This document shows positions 1-8,337 of a stretch of DNA of 64,000 nucleotides, in pieces. The position numbers were made by a program, and so were the translations under genes. Positions within the stretch are counted from its first letter, which is position 1; the number at the start of each line of letters is the position of its first letter. The notes below the pieces were generated by a model that worked only from the letters and a program-made list of their open reading frames with translations, was not told the origin of the DNA and made no database searches. The stretch is from Duganella phyllosphaerae (GTDB taxonomy: Bacteria; Pseudomonadota; Gammaproteobacteria; Burkholderiales; Burkholderiaceae_D): positions 1 to 64,000 of the forward strand of contig NZ_LROM01000056.1 of the NCBI RefSeq assembly GCF_001758785.1, in the 5' to 3' direction.

Positions 1-1
1 G

Positions 2-766
2 ATGATGCACACCACCCTGGCGCAGCTGCGCACACTGAAACTCGACGGCCTGGCCGCCGGCCTGGAAGAGCAACTGGCCCAACATGGGTTGGGCGCGTTG
101 AGTTTCGAAGAGCGCCTGGCGCTGCTGATCGACCGCGAAGTCCACGCCCGCAATGACCGTAAGCTGGCGCGACTGCTCAAGAATGCGCACCTCAAATATG
201 GCCAGGCCGCCATCGAGGACATCGACGCGCGCGCCGGTCGCGGCATCGACCGGCGCGAGGTCATGAGCCTGGCCCTGGGGGACTGGGTCAGCGCCGGCCA
301 CAGCGTGCTGGTGACCGGCCCCACCGGCGCCGGCAAATCATGGCTGGCCTGTGCGCTGGCGCAGTACGCCTGCCGGCGTGGGTACTCGGCGATCTACCAG
401 CGCGTACCACGCTTGCAGGAAGAGCTGCGCATCCGCCACGGCAGCGGCGCCTTCGGCAAATGGTTGCTGCAACTGGCCAAGACCGACGTCCTGGTGCTCG
501 ACGACTGGGGCATGGGGACCATCGACAGCATGACGCGCTCGGATCTACTGGAGATCATCGACGACCGCGCCGGCAACAAGGCCACCATCATCACCAGCCA
601 ACTGCCAGTCGAACACTGGCATGCATGGATCGGCGACGCCACCATCGCCGACGCTATCTTGGACCGCGTCATGCAGCGCAATCACCGCTTCACGCTGACC
701 GGCGACTCGCTGCGTGCCCAGCGACCTAAAACAGCCAAAAAGGAGAAAAATATCGACCCATCGTGA
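2..766 (+). CDS. istB: IS21-family transposition helper ATPase IstB
   Basis: This 254-residue protein is an AAA+ ATPase of the IstB/DnaC-like family, the helper that loads IstA transposase on target DNA. A Walker A motif GPTGAGKS lies at residues 106-113 and a Walker B stretch VLVLDDWG at about 163-170; the N-terminal segment LAQLRTLKLDGLAAGLEEQ is typical of IstB. The length matches the family (about 250 residues), so the protein looks intact. Position 2 is the first ATG visible (a second ATG follows immediately); the true start may be either, since upstream sequence is missing. Confidence 0.92.
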   Translation: MMHTTLAQLRTLKLDGLAAGLEEQLAQHGLGALSFEERLALLIDREVHARNDRKLARLLKNAHLKYGQAAIEDIDARAGRGIDRREVMSLALGDWVSAGHSVLVTGPTGAGKSWLACALAQYACRRGYSAIYQRVPRLQEELRIRHGSGAFGKWLLQLAKTDVLVLDDWGMGTIDSMTRSDLLEIIDDRAGNKATIITSQLPVEHWHAWIGDATIADAILDRVMQRNHRFTLTGDSLRAQRPKTAKKEKNIDPS

Positions 767-801
767 CCGCACCGACTACAATTTAACCGCGTAACACCAT
801 C

Positions 802-1086
802 TCATGCGCAAGTGGGCACGATAGACCGGAATGGGTGGGCACGTTCACCGAAATACGCAAGCAACCTCCAACCTAACGGAACGTAGTGGCCTTTCGCTAA
901 CGAAGAATTGGGATGGGCCTTTGCCATCCATTCGAAGAAATTCGACGCGAGAACAATGCCAACCACGAACGACATCAGCGGAAATAAGGGATTCCAAGGC
1001 GTTCCCAGTTTGAGGGCGACAAATACCAGTGCCATGGCTATCCCCAAACCTATCAAGAATGCCACAACTGAACGGGTGCTTTGCAT
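802..1086 (-). pseudogene. Small membrane-protein gene truncated by the IS21 element
   Basis: An ATG at 1086 is preceded by a strong ribosome binding site AAGGAGG (1099-1093) with six bases of spacing, so this was a translated gene. About 75 native residues remain; they show two hydrophobic helices (VVAFLIGLGIAMALVFVALKL and LFPLMSFVVGIVLASNFF). From about base 859 the frame reads into the insertion-sequence end and stops at 802, adding an artificial tail ending ..RSIVPTCA. The family is not recognised. The missing C-terminus means function is probably lost, although the helices remain. Confidence 0.6.
812..859. repeat. IS21 right-end terminal repeats
   Basis: Two similar units lie in tandem: GTGGGCACGATAGACCGGAAT at 812-832 and GTGGGCACGTTCACCGAAAT starting at 835. 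Multiple spaced terminal repeats inside each end are a known property of IS21-family elements and are binding sites for the transposase. The outermost unit probably marks the element end near 859. Confidence 0.6.
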
Positions 1087-1152
1087 TGACAACCTCCTTG
1101 TTGATTTATTTGCATTTCAATATAGCATGTATAACTTTGGCAAGTAAACCAA

Positions 1153-1167
1153 AAAGTGATACACTTT
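1153..1167. promoter_or_regulatory. Operator-like palindrome upstream of the truncated small gene
   Basis: AAAGTG-ATA-CACTTT is a perfect 6-bp inverted repeat 67 bases upstream of the start of the truncated membrane-protein gene. On the minus strand it is followed by TTACTT and, 17 bases later, TATATT, which could form a promoter. A repressor site is a reasonable guess; no regulator gene is visible nearby. Confidence 0.3.
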
Positions 1168-1263
1168 GTGCCACACCCTTGAACCCAGCTCCCGGAAGCC
1201 ACAATCCGCGATTGCCCTTTAGGTTCAATGGCTTGACCTGAACAGAGCCCTGCCGAGACACTC

Positions 1264-1281
1264 ATCCTGTCCCCGCAACCA
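1264..1281 (+). other. tRNA 3'-end fragment (probable attachment-site remnant)
   Basis: The bases CCTGTCCCCGCAACCA (1266-1281) match the T-arm and acceptor 3' half plus CCA of bacterial initiator tRNA-Met, whose acceptor 3' strand is CCCCGCA-A-CCA. There is no matching 5' half of a tRNA in front of it, so it is not a functional tRNA gene. It is followed ten bases later by a strong terminator, as a tRNA gene would be. This is the pattern left at one end of an element integrated into a tRNA gene; the intact tRNA copy would be outside the window. The tRNA identity is from memory of the consensus, not a search. Confidence 0.45.
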
Positions 1282-1291
1282 AATACTAAAA

Positions 1292-1321
1292 CCGCTGATT
1301 CCGAAAGGAGTCAGCGGCTTT
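1292..1321. terminator. Bidirectional intrinsic terminator
   Basis: CCGCTGATTCC (1292-1302), GAAA loop, GGAGTCAGCGG (1307-1317) form an 11-bp stem with one GU pair, followed by CTTTTTC on the plus strand and, read on the minus strand, by TTTTAG. It can end transcription from the tRNA-like remnant rightwards and from alkA leftwards. Confidence 0.75.
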
Positions 1322-1377
1322 TTCATTTGTACCGCTGGCTTTGCAATAAGTTGGCGACCTTTGATGTACCCTGCGGC

Positions 1378-2328
1378 CTATTCCTTGTCTGCTAGCGGAT
1401 GCAAGCTGGCCCACAAGTGTGCTGCCGCCATGGTCCGGTGCGGCGCGTAGCGCGCCAGCAGTTGCTCGGTGCGGGCCATATCAGGTTTTACTTCCTCATT
1501 CAGCAGCGCCTGCAAGGCCGCGCGGATGGCGACGTCGCCGTGCAGCGAGCAGTCGGCGTCGCCGTAGCCGCGCAGCAGGCCGTAGTTGACGGTCCACGGG
1601 CCGATGCCTTTCACCGCCAAGAGTGCCGCCGAGATCTGTTCGATGCTGTTGGCCGGCGACAGCGCCAGGTCGAGCGCGCCGCTGTCCACCAACCGCGCCA
1701 GCCGCAACAACGTTTCCCCTTTCGCGCGCGAAAATTTACGGGCCAGCAGCGCATCCAGTTCCAGCGCGGCCACGTCCTGTGGCCCCGGATAGCACCACGA
1801 GCCGCTGCTGTGGCGGCGCCCGGCCAGCTGTATCAGCGTGCGGCGCAGCGCGATGGCGAACGACAGGTTGATCTGCTGGCCGATGACGGCCCAGGTCAGG
1901 GCCTCGAACACGGTGGCCGACTGCACGATCAGCAGCCCCGGTTGCGCGCGCACCAGGTCGCCCAGCAGCGCATCGTCGGCGGCAAACGCGCAAAACGGCG
2001 CCGGGTCGATGCGCAGGCCCAGGATATTGAGGATGGCGTCATGTGCTTGTACTTCCACGCGGCGGCGCACGGCGGCGGATAGTTTGCCGTTGGCGTGTAC
2101 CGTGCACACTGCGCGGCCGGGCGCGCCGAGACTGTCTCTGGAAGAGCCGAACCGGCCTTCGAAAGCCACGTCGAGCAGCACCGGCACGCCATCGAGCATC
2201 ACACCCTTGCGCAGCCGATGCGCTTCAACCTGCTCGGCCACCGCTTCGGTATCGCGGCGATGGAAAGCCAGCACGTCATGCAGCCGATAGCCGGGCGCCA
2301 GGTCCAGCGTGAAGGTGAAGCCGGCCAT
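1378..2328 (-). CDS. alkA: DNA-3-methyladenine glycosylase II (AlkA type)
   Basis: The 316-residue product removes alkylated purines in base excision repair. It has an AlkA-type N-terminal domain (about 1-110) and an HhH-GPD domain: the hairpin KGIGPWTVNY lies at about 240-249 and the catalytic aspartate is D265 in HGDVAIR. The start is taken at the ATG whose A is shared with the TGA of the upstream transporter (TGATG), giving translational coupling; a longer in-frame reading overlaps the transporter and has no family similarity. Specificity (AlkA versus related HhH glycosylases) is inferred from the N-terminal domain. Confidence 0.85.
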   Translation of the reverse strand: MAGFTFTLDLAPGYRLHDVLAFHRRDTEAVAEQVEAHRLRKGVMLDGVPVLLDVAFEGRFGSSRDSLGAPGRAVCTVHANGKLSAAVRRRVEVQAHDAILNILGLRIDPAPFCAFAADDALLGDLVRAQPGLLIVQSATVFEALTWAVIGQQINLSFAIALRRTLIQLAGRRHSSGSWCYPGPQDVAALELDALLARKFSRAKGETLLRLARLVDSGALDLALSPANSIEQISAALLAVKGIGPWTVNYGLLRGYGDADCSLHGDVAIRAALQALLNEEVKPDMARTEQLLARYAPHRTMAAAHLWASLHPLADKE

Positions 2329-3224
2329 CAGGCGCGGGCCTTGCGCAGCGCGCCGAAATTCGGGCGAAAGCCCGTCACCAGCGCGGTGCCGACGACCACG
2401 ATGCCGGCGCCGACGATGGTGTACCAGTACAACGACTCGCCCAGGAACAGCACGCCCCACAGGATGCCGAACAGGGGACTCAGGAACGTCACGGTCAGCG
2501 CCGACGACGGTCCCACGTCCTGGATCAGGCGGAAATAGATCAGGTAAGCCACGCCGCTGCACAGCACGCCCAGCGCGATCACCGCACCCATGACGCCGAT
2601 GGTGGGCGAGGCCGGCGCCGGGAAGAACGGTACCACCGGCAGCACCAGCAGCACCGACGCCCACATCGAACCATGGGCATTGGCGAACGGCTCCACGCCC
2701 TGGGCGCTGGCCGCGCTGCGCGTGTAGTTGCTGGCCACGCCGTACATGAACGAGGCGCACAGCACGGCCACGATGGCGATGCCGGCGCCCGGCTTGGACG
2801 CAACATGGTCGAAGCCCACCAGCAGCGCCACACCGCACGCGCCAAGCAGCAGGCCGATGGCCACCTTGGGCGTGATCGGGTGGCGCGACCATACCGCTGC
2901 GATCAGCGTGCCCCACAGCGGCGTGCTGGCGTTGAGCACCGCCATCAGCGACACCGACAGCGTGCGCGCGGCAAATGCGAACAGCAGGAACGGCAGCGCG
3001 GAATTGAGCAGTCCCAGGATCAGGTAATGCTTCCAGTGCCGGCGCAAGGCCAGCGGCTTTTTCAGCACCAGCGCCATCACGCCCAGGAACAGGGCGGCAA
3101 ACAGCACGCGGTATTCGATCAGCACAGGCGCACCCAGCACGGGCGCGGCGATGCGCATGAAGAGGAAGGAGCCGCCCCAGATGGCGGCGAGGAAGATCAG
3201 GCGGAGGAGGTTGGCTGTGCTCAT
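2328..3224 (-). CDS. EamA/DMT-family transporter
   Basis: A 298-residue inner-membrane protein with about ten hydrophobic helices in two EamA repeats (roughly 5-140 and 155-285), the layout of drug/metabolite transporters such as RhaT or YdcZ relatives. The second repeat holds the typical GSMWASVLLVLPVVP and LGVLCSGVAYLIYF segments. The substrate cannot be read from sequence. It is co-directional with and overlaps alkA by one base, so the two are probably cotranscribed, though no functional link is known. Confidence 0.8.
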   Translation of the reverse strand: MSTANLLRLIFLAAIWGGSFLFMRIAAPVLGAPVLIEYRVLFAALFLGVMALVLKKPLALRRHWKHYLILGLLNSALPFLLFAFAARTLSVSLMAVLNASTPLWGTLIAAVWSRHPITPKVAIGLLLGACGVALLVGFDHVASKPGAGIAIVAVLCASFMYGVASNYTRSAASAQGVEPFANAHGSMWASVLLVLPVVPFFPAPASPTIGVMGAVIALGVLCSGVAYLIYFRLIQDVGPSSALTVTFLSPLFGILWGVLFLGESLYWYTIVGAGIVVVGTALVTGFRPNFGALRKARA

Positions 3225-3293
3225 GCTGCCATTGTCCCGCAGCGGGATGGAGAATGCCAGCCGGTTATTGCTTTTATCGTCACAGCTGGCTGG

Positions 3294-4316
3294 TTAAACC
3301 GCGCCCGTCTCCACCACGCACACCTCGGCGCCTGGCGCCGTCGGTGCTGCTGAATGCGGCACCAGCATCCCGGTCGGCACGCCGTTCTTGGTCGCTGTCA
3401 GTTCGGCCAGGATCGAGATGGCGATTTCCGATGGCGTCTTGCTGCCGATGTACAGGCCAATCGGCCCGTGCAGGCGCGCCAGTTGTGCCGGCGTCAGATC
3501 GAACTGCAGCAGCCGCTCGCGGCGCTTGCTGTTGTTCAGGCGCGAGCCGATGGCGCCCACGTAAAACGCGTCGGACTTCAGCGCTTCCATCAGCGCCAGG
3601 TCGTCGAGCTTGGGATCGTGGGTGAGCGCCACGACCGCGCTGCGGTGGTCGAGCCGCATGGCGGTGACGATATCGTCGGGCATGTCGTGCACCAGTTGCA
3701 CGCCGTCGACGTGCCAGCCGGCGCGGTATTCTTCGCGCGGGTCGCACACGGTCACGTGGTAGTCCATGGCCGTGGCAATCTGCGCCAGGAAGCGCGACAG
3801 CTGGCCGGCGCCGATGATCAGCAAGCGCCAGCGCGGGCCGTGCAGCGTGACCATGGCGCGCTCGCCCACCTGCATCTGCGCGCCGGGCGGCGCTGCCGAC
3901 AATTCCACCGCACCGGTTTGCAGGTCGAGCCGGCGCTGCACCAGTTCGTGGCGGTCGAGCCGCGCGAGCAGCTCGGCGATGCGGCTGTGCTGCGCCAGCG
4001 GTTCGATCGCCAGTTCGATGGTGCCGCCGCACGGCAGACCGAAGCGGTGAGCTTCGTCGGCGGTGATGCCGTAGCTGACGATTTCGGGCGCGGTGCGGCT
4101 GATGCCGTGGTCGCGCACGCGCGCAATCAGGTCGTCTTCGATGCAGCCGCCGGAGACCGAGCCGATGACGGTGCCGTCCTCGCAAATGGCCAACGTGGCG
4201 CCGACCGGCCGCGGGCTGCTGCCCCAGGTCTTGATGACGGTAATGAGTTCGCAGCGGCGCCCGGAGGCGATCCATGCTGCGCTGGTTTTGAGTACTTCGA
4301 GGTCGATGCTGTCCAT
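3294..4316 (-). CDS. XdhC/CoxI-family molybdenum-cofactor insertion protein
   Basis: The 340-residue protein has the XdhC layout: an N-terminal CoxI domain (TWGSSPRPVGA near residue 35, then GSVSGGCIE and GLPCGGTIEL) and a C-terminal Rossmann-like XdhC domain beginning LLIIGAGQLSRFLA, ending with YIGSKTPSEIAISILAEL. Family members bind and sulfurate Moco and hand it to xanthine dehydrogenase or CO-dehydrogenase-type enzymes. No molybdenum hydroxylase genes are adjacent; Moco synthesis genes occur about 29 kb away. The start at 4316 (MDSIDLEV) is preferred over an upstream in-frame start eight codons earlier, which would reach into the promoter region shared with the divergent small gene. Confidence 0.85.
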   Translation of the reverse strand: MDSIDLEVLKTSAAWIASGRRCELITVIKTWGSSPRPVGATLAICEDGTVIGSVSGGCIEDDLIARVRDHGISRTAPEIVSYGITADEAHRFGLPCGGTIELAIEPLAQHSRIAELLARLDRHELVQRRLDLQTGAVELSAAPPGAQMQVGERAMVTLHGPRWRLLIIGAGQLSRFLAQIATAMDYHVTVCDPREEYRAGWHVDGVQLVHDMPDDIVTAMRLDHRSAVVALTHDPKLDDLALMEALKSDAFYVGAIGSRLNNSKRRERLLQFDLTPAQLARLHGPIGLYIGSKTPSEIAISILAELTATKNGVPTGMLVPHSAAPTAPGAEVCVVETGAV

Positions 4317-4360
4317 GGGTTGGAATATACTACGCCTCACTGAACCGTGCAGGGAACGCC

Positions 4361-4516
4361 ATGACCGAACCGAACGATTACGAAGACGACAGCCAGGATG
4401 AAGAAGGTCCCAAGTTCGGCCGCCTGTTGCTGGTGCTGGTCGGCGTGGTGCTGCTGTGCGGGGTGCTCACCTGGTTGATGGCGACGGTATTTCCCGACTT
4501 CCCGAACTTCAGCTAA
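4361..4516 (+). CDS. Small single-pass membrane protein, unknown function
   Basis: A 51-codon reading frame starts MTEPNDYEDDSQDEEG, an acidic N-terminus, followed by one clear membrane helix (LLLVLVGVVLLCGVLTWLM, about residues 22-40) and a short tail FPDFPNFS. AGGGAACGCC before the ATG gives a plausible ribosome site. It lies divergent to the XdhC gene and tail-to-tail, four bases apart, with the adhesin-E gene. The acidic, single-helix composition and clean start support a real gene; no family is recognised. Confidence 0.6.
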   Translation: MTEPNDYEDDSQDEEGPKFGRLLLVLVGVVLLCGVLTWLMATVFPDFPNFS

Positions 4517-4519
4517 TCG

Positions 4520-4930
4520 TTACGGCTTGCAGACGATAGCCAAGGCATTATCGTACGGGCTGTCCGGCACGATATCCTCGGCCGTAAACTTCTCGTACTT
4601 GTAGGTTTCCAGCGCCTCGCCCTTGCCCATGGCTTCCGGGTAGAACACCTGCGAGAGCAGGATCGTGGTGCGGTCCTCGCACGAATACAAATGCAGCGCT
4701 TTCACCGATTTGTACGGTTTGCCTTCGGGTGAGTTTTGCGTGCTGGCGAACGAGTGCAGCGACCACACCTTGCGCGTCTTGTCCTTCTTGATCACGCTGG
4801 CGCGGTCGATGTAATAGGCATTGCCGGCGCCGCCCGAGGCGCCGTTCACCCGGGCCCACTGCGCGGCCTGGGCGCTGCCAGCCGCCGCAAGCAATACGCA
4901 CACCACGACCGACAGGGCAGATTTGTTCAT
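4520..4930 (-). CDS. Secreted surface-adhesin-E-like protein
   Basis: A 136-residue protein with a signal peptide (SVVVCVLLAAAGSAQAA, cut around residue 23). The mature part follows the adhesin-E-like pattern: W.RV near the start, YYIDRASVIKK, KVWSLHSF, YKSVKALHLYSCEDRT, and a closing VPDSPYDNALAIVCKP. Two cysteines (in YSCED and IVCKP) could form a disulfide. Such proteins are widespread in betaproteobacteria, and most have no assigned role; the vitronectin-binding Haemophilus protein E belongs to this family. It lies 9 bases downstream of the M48-like lipoprotein gene and may be cotranscribed with it. Confidence 0.7.
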   Translation of the reverse strand: MNKSALSVVVCVLLAAAGSAQAAQWARVNGASGGAGNAYYIDRASVIKKDKTRKVWSLHSFASTQNSPEGKPYKSVKALHLYSCEDRTTILLSQVFYPEAMGKGEALETYKYEKFTAEDIVPDSPYDNALAIVCKP

Positions 4931-4939
4931 CGATGACTC

Positions 4940-6037
4940 CTACGGCACCAGCGGTTTGTTGGAGGACTGCTTGCTGCGGATTTCGGCCACGGTCTTGTCG
5001 ATCACGGACAGGCGGTAGTTTACAGCCGGGTGATTGGCCGTGTAGCCGTTCAGTACCGAGGCCGGATACTGCGTGGCCAGGCGCTGCCAGAACGCGCGCG
5101 CGCCAGCCGTGCTGTAGCCGGCGCGCGCCACCATGTACAGCGACAGGCGGTCGGCAGCGGCGTCAAGATCTTGCGGCATCGGCTTGACACCGGCGCTGCC
5201 GATCAGCATGGACGTATCGGGACGGATCGCCACCAGGTTGTCGATGATGCTGCCGACCGTGTAGGCCGAGCGCGTGGTGGCTGCATGGCCGAGGATGTTG
5301 TGGGCCATGTCCTTGGCCAGCACGTAGGCAATCGCTTCGTCGGACTGGGCGAAATTGACCATGCCACGCGTGATCAGCACGCGCTGGCCGTCGGAGTAGG
5401 CGTTGATGTTGTCAGCATTGCCGATGTCGATTTTAAAGGCGCAGGCGCGCGTGACGGGCAGCTTGAGCGGCACGTTGGCGTTCTTGCGCTCGACCATCAG
5501 GTTCAGGTTCTTGCTGCTGGAGGCGAGCGGACCGAGGATGCCGGCCGCCTGGGTTTCGGCGTTGGGACCGCGCGGCAGTTCCTTGCCTTCGGCTGCCAGC
5601 AGGATGTCGCCCTGTTTGAGGCCGGCCTTGGCGGCGCCGCTGCCGGCCAGTACGCTGGCCACTTCCAGGCGGTCGCCGTAGTTGAGCACTGCGGTGGCGG
5701 CGTCGACGTATTCGCCCGAGTACGAGTAGCGGTTCTTGGCGGTAAAGCCGAGCAGGTTGCGCGCTTGCGAGCGGCACAGGTCGGCGTTATTGATCAGCAG
5801 CGGGGCGGCGATGCGGTACAGGCGGTCTTGCAGCGCCACCATCTGGCCCAGTTCTTCGCGCGCCGCCGCCATCTTGGCGGTGACCACCGGCTGGTCCTGG
5901 TTGATGGTGCGGGCCACGACCGGCTCGGACGAGCTGTCGGTGGGGCGCACCGTGTAGGTGGTGCAGGCGGTGAGCAGGCACGCTGCCGCGACCAGAGACA
6001 ATGATGCGAGTTTTGTCGAAGTGTGCTGCCGAGCCAT
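4940..6037 (-). CDS. Lipoprotein with PDZ-like and degenerate M48 peptidase domains
   Basis: The 365-residue product has a lipobox (LTAC, Cys25), a PDZ-like segment around 105-185 (VASVLAGSGAAKAGLKQGD) and a C-terminal M48-like region. In active M48 enzymes the zinc site is HExxH plus a downstream EADR; here the positions read KDMAH (242-246, His251 follows) and AADR (294-297), so the first His and both Glu residues are replaced. The fold appears kept (ADRLSLYMVARAGY) but metal-dependent catalysis is unlikely. The start has AGGAG upstream. It follows dut by 17 bases and could be the operon tail. Confidence 0.75.
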   Translation of the reverse strand: MARQHTSTKLASLSLVAAACLLTACTTYTVRPTDSSSEPVVARTINQDQPVVTAKMAAAREELGQMVALQDRLYRIAAPLLINNADLCRSQARNLLGFTAKNRYSYSGEYVDAATAVLNYGDRLEVASVLAGSGAAKAGLKQGDILLAAEGKELPRGPNAETQAAGILGPLASSSKNLNLMVERKNANVPLKLPVTRACAFKIDIGNADNINAYSDGQRVLITRGMVNFAQSDEAIAYVLAKDMAHNILGHAATTRSAYTVGSIIDNLVAIRPDTSMLIGSAGVKPMPQDLDAAADRLSLYMVARAGYSTAGARAFWQRLATQYPASVLNGYTANHPAVNYRLSVIDKTVAEIRSKQSSNKPLVP

Positions 6038-6054
6038 CCTGAGTCTCCTGCTTT

Positions 6055-6504
6055 TTATTGTACGCCGGTGCTGCCGAAACCTCCGACACCACGCTCGCTG
6101 CTGTCAAATTCTTCCACCACGTTGAAGCCCACCTGCAGCACCGGCACGATGATCAGTTGCGCCAGGCGTTCCATCGGGTTCAGGGTGAAGGCGCTGTGGC
6201 CGCGATTCCAGGTCGAAATCATCAGCTGGCCCTGGTAATCGGAGTCGATCAAGCCTACCAGATTCCCGAGCACGATGCCGTTCTTGTGTCCCATGCCGCT
6301 GCGCGGCAGGATCATGGCGGCGTAGCCGGGATTGGCCACGTGGATCGCCAGGCCGGTGGGAATGAGCACGGTCTGGCCGGCTTCGATCACCAGCGGCGCA
6401 TCGATGCAGGCGCGCAGGTCGAGACCGGCGGAGCCCGGGGTGGCGTAGGCCGGCATTTGGTCTTTCATGCGCGGGTCGAGGATTTTGACGTCGATGGTAT
6501 TCAT
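6055..6504 (-). CDS. dut: Deoxyuridine 5'-triphosphate nucleotidohydrolase
   Basis: 149 residues, the normal size of trimeric dUTPase, which hydrolyses dUTP to dUMP and keeps uracil out of DNA. The five family motifs are present in order: [37 protein letters not shown] and the C-terminal [10 protein letters not shown] that closes over the active site. It starts two bases after the coaBC stop, indicating one transcript; the coaBC-dut pairing is common in proteobacteria. Confidence 0.96.
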   Translation of the reverse strand: MNTIDVKILDPRMKDQMPAYATPGSAGLDLRACIDAPLVIEAGQTVLIPTGLAIHVANPGYAAMILPRSGMGHKNGIVLGNLVGLIDSDYQGQLMISTWNRGHSAFTLNPMERLAQLIIVPVLQVGFNVVEEFDSSERGVGGFGSTGVQ

Positions 6505-6506
6505 GT

Positions 6507-7730
6507 TTATTTGTCGAACAAGGAGTGCTGGGTAATGCGTTTGGAAATTTCGGAAATCAATTGGCGCGCCAGCGTGAGCTTGTCGGCGCGCGGCAGGATG
6601 GTGTGGCCGTTTTCGTCGAACAGGATGATGGTGTTGTCGTCCTGGCCGAAGGTGTGATGGCCGATGTTACCGACCAACAGCGGAATACCTTTTTTCTCGC
6701 GCTTGTCAGCGCCGAACTGCACCAGGTTTTCCGACTCGGCGGCAAAGCCCACGCAATACGGGTGACCGGCCAGCGAGGTGCGCGCCGCCACTGTGGCCAG
6801 GATGTCCGGGTTCTGCTCGAACTTGAGGTCGGGCACCGAGCCGTCCGGGTTCTTTTTCAGCTTCTGTTCGCTGGCGTTCGAGATGCGCCAGTCGGCCACC
6901 GCTGCCACCGCGATGAAGATGTGCTGGTGGTCGACATTGGCCATCACCGCGTCGTGCATCTGCATCGCGCTTTGCACATTGATGCGCTGCACGCCGAACG
7001 GCGCCGGCAGGGCGGTGGGGCCCGAGACCAGCACCACTTCGGCGCCGGCTTCGCGCGCTGCGCGCGCCACGGCGTAACCCATTTTGCCCGACGACAGATT
7101 GGTGATGCCGCGCACCGGGTCGATCGCTTCAAAAGTAGGACCGGCCGTGATCAGGATGCGTTTACCGGCCAGCACCTTGGGCTGGAACGACGCGATCAGT
7201 TCTTCGAGCAACTGCGCCGGTTCGAGCATGCGGCCCATGCCGACTTCGCCGCAGGCCTGGTCGCCGGCGGCCGGACCGAAGATGACGATGCCGTCTTCCT
7301 CCAGCTGGCGGGCGTTGCGGCCGGTGGCGGGGTTCTGCCACATTTCCACGTTCATGGCCGGCGCGATCAACAGCGGCACATGGCGCGGACGCGCCAGGCA
7401 CATGGTCGAGAGCAGGTCGTCACACACGCCGTGCGCCAGCTTGGCCATGAAGTCGGCCGAGCAGGGCGCGATCATGATCGCGTCCGCGTGGCGGGTGACA
7501 TCGATGTGGGCCATGTTGTTGTCCACGCGCGGGTCCCACTGGCTCGAATACACCTTGTTGCCGGACAGCGCCTGCATGGTCACGGCCGTGATGAAATGCT
7601 CGGCAGCGTCGGTCATCACTACCTGCACCGAGGCGCCGGCCTTGGTCAGTGCGCGGCACAGTTCCGCCGACTTGTAGCACGCTACGCCGCCGGACAGGCC
7701 CAGCACGATTTTCTTGCCGCTCAATTCCAT
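6507..7730 (-). CDS. coaBC: Bifunctional phosphopantothenoylcysteine decarboxylase / phosphopantothenate-cysteine ligase
   Basis: The 407-residue enzyme performs two steps of coenzyme A synthesis. The N-terminal flavin-dependent CoaC domain (1-190) shows the catalytic His in MAHIDVT, the substrate clamp PAMNVEMW and the reductive Cys in [12 protein letters not shown]. The CoaB ligase domain begins at [18 protein letters not shown] and includes [15 protein letters not shown] and GFAAES. It lies between lspA and dut with 11 and 2 base gaps. Confidence 0.96.
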   Translation of the reverse strand: MELSGKKIVLGLSGGVACYKSAELCRALTKAGASVQVVMTDAAEHFITAVTMQALSGNKVYSSQWDPRVDNNMAHIDVTRHADAIMIAPCSADFMAKLAHGVCDDLLSTMCLARPRHVPLLIAPAMNVEMWQNPATGRNARQLEEDGIVIFGPAAGDQACGEVGMGRMLEPAQLLEELIASFQPKVLAGKRILITAGPTFEAIDPVRGITNLSSGKMGYAVARAAREAGAEVVLVSGPTALPAPFGVQRINVQSAMQMHDAVMANVDHQHIFIAVAAVADWRISNASEQKLKKNPDGSVPDLKFEQNPDILATVAARTSLAGHPYCVGFAAESENLVQFGADKREKKGIPLLVGNIGHHTFGQDDNTIILFDENGHTILPRADKLTLARQLISEISKRITQHSLFDK

Positions 7731-7741
7731 GCGATGCCCCT

Positions 7742-8245
7742 TTATTTATTAACCCTACGCAGCTCATCGAGGATGAACAGCGCGGCGCCGACGCAGATCG
7801 CCGCATCGGCGACATTGAACGCCGGGAAATGGCCCAGGCCTTCCCAGTGAAAATCGAGGAAGTCCACGACATGACCATACACCACGCGGTCGATCACGTT
7901 GCCCAGCGCGCCGCCCAGTACCAGCGTGAGCGCCCACGAGAACATGCGCTGGCCGCCGTGCTTTTTCAGCAGGTAGATTATGTAGGCGGCCGCCGCCAGG
8001 CCGATGGCGGTGAAGAAGTGGCGCTGCCAGCCGCCGGCGTCGTGCAGGAAGCTGAAGGCGGCGCCTTTGTTATAGGCCAGCACCAGGTTGAAGAACGACG
8101 TGATGACCTTTTCCTCGCCCAACTGGAAGGTGCGGGTGATGGTGATCTTGGTGAGCTGGTCGATCAGGATGATGATGAAGGCGATGCCCAGCCACGGCGT
8201 CAGGCTGGCCGAGGATTTGGACGGGAAGATTTTTTTGGTGGCCAT
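7742..8245 (-). CDS. lspA: Lipoprotein signal peptidase (signal peptidase II)
   Basis: A 167-residue, four-helix inner-membrane aspartyl protease that cleaves prolipoprotein signal peptides after lipidation. The catalytic aspartates are in [15 protein letters not shown] and FNVADAAI. IleS-LspA adjacency is conserved across proteobacteria. A 92-base gap holding a hairpin repeat separates it from ileS. Confidence 0.95.
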   Translation of the reverse strand: MATKKIFPSKSSASLTPWLGIAFIIILIDQLTKITITRTFQLGEEKVITSFFNLVLAYNKGAAFSFLHDAGGWQRHFFTAIGLAAAAYIIYLLKKHGGQRMFSWALTLVLGGALGNVIDRVVYGHVVDFLDFHWEGLGHFPAFNVADAAICVGAALFILDELRRVNK

Positions 8246-8270
8246 ATAAATATCAGGGAAAATCCGGTGG

Positions 8271-8298
8271 CGTCATCCCCGCCTGCGCGGGAATGACG
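8271..8298. repeat. Short interspersed hairpin repeat between ileS and lspA
   Basis: CGTCATCCCCGC-CTGC-GCGGGAATGACG forms a 12-bp stem with a single mismatch. This CGTCATTCCCGC-type palindrome is a common extragenic repeat in proteobacterial genomes. Sitting inside the ileS-lspA transcript, it may act as an RNA stabiliser or attenuator; no T-run follows. Confidence 0.55.
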
Positions 8299-8337
8299 GT
8301 TCATGCGTTGGCGGCGATGCGCATTGCCGCGCACAGT

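Larger units (their letters stand above)
1..859 (+). mobile_element. IS21-family insertion sequence, right part only
   Basis: The window opens inside an IS21-type element: the helper gene istB is complete and is followed by two spaced copies of a GTGGGCACG-type terminal repeat. The transposase gene istA, which normally lies just upstream of istB, and the left end are outside the window. The right end is placed near 859 (..CACCGAAATACGCA) because the reading frame of the neighbouring minus-strand gene runs from native-looking sequence into the element at that point. The exact boundary and any target duplication cannot be confirmed without the left end. Confidence 0.75.
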
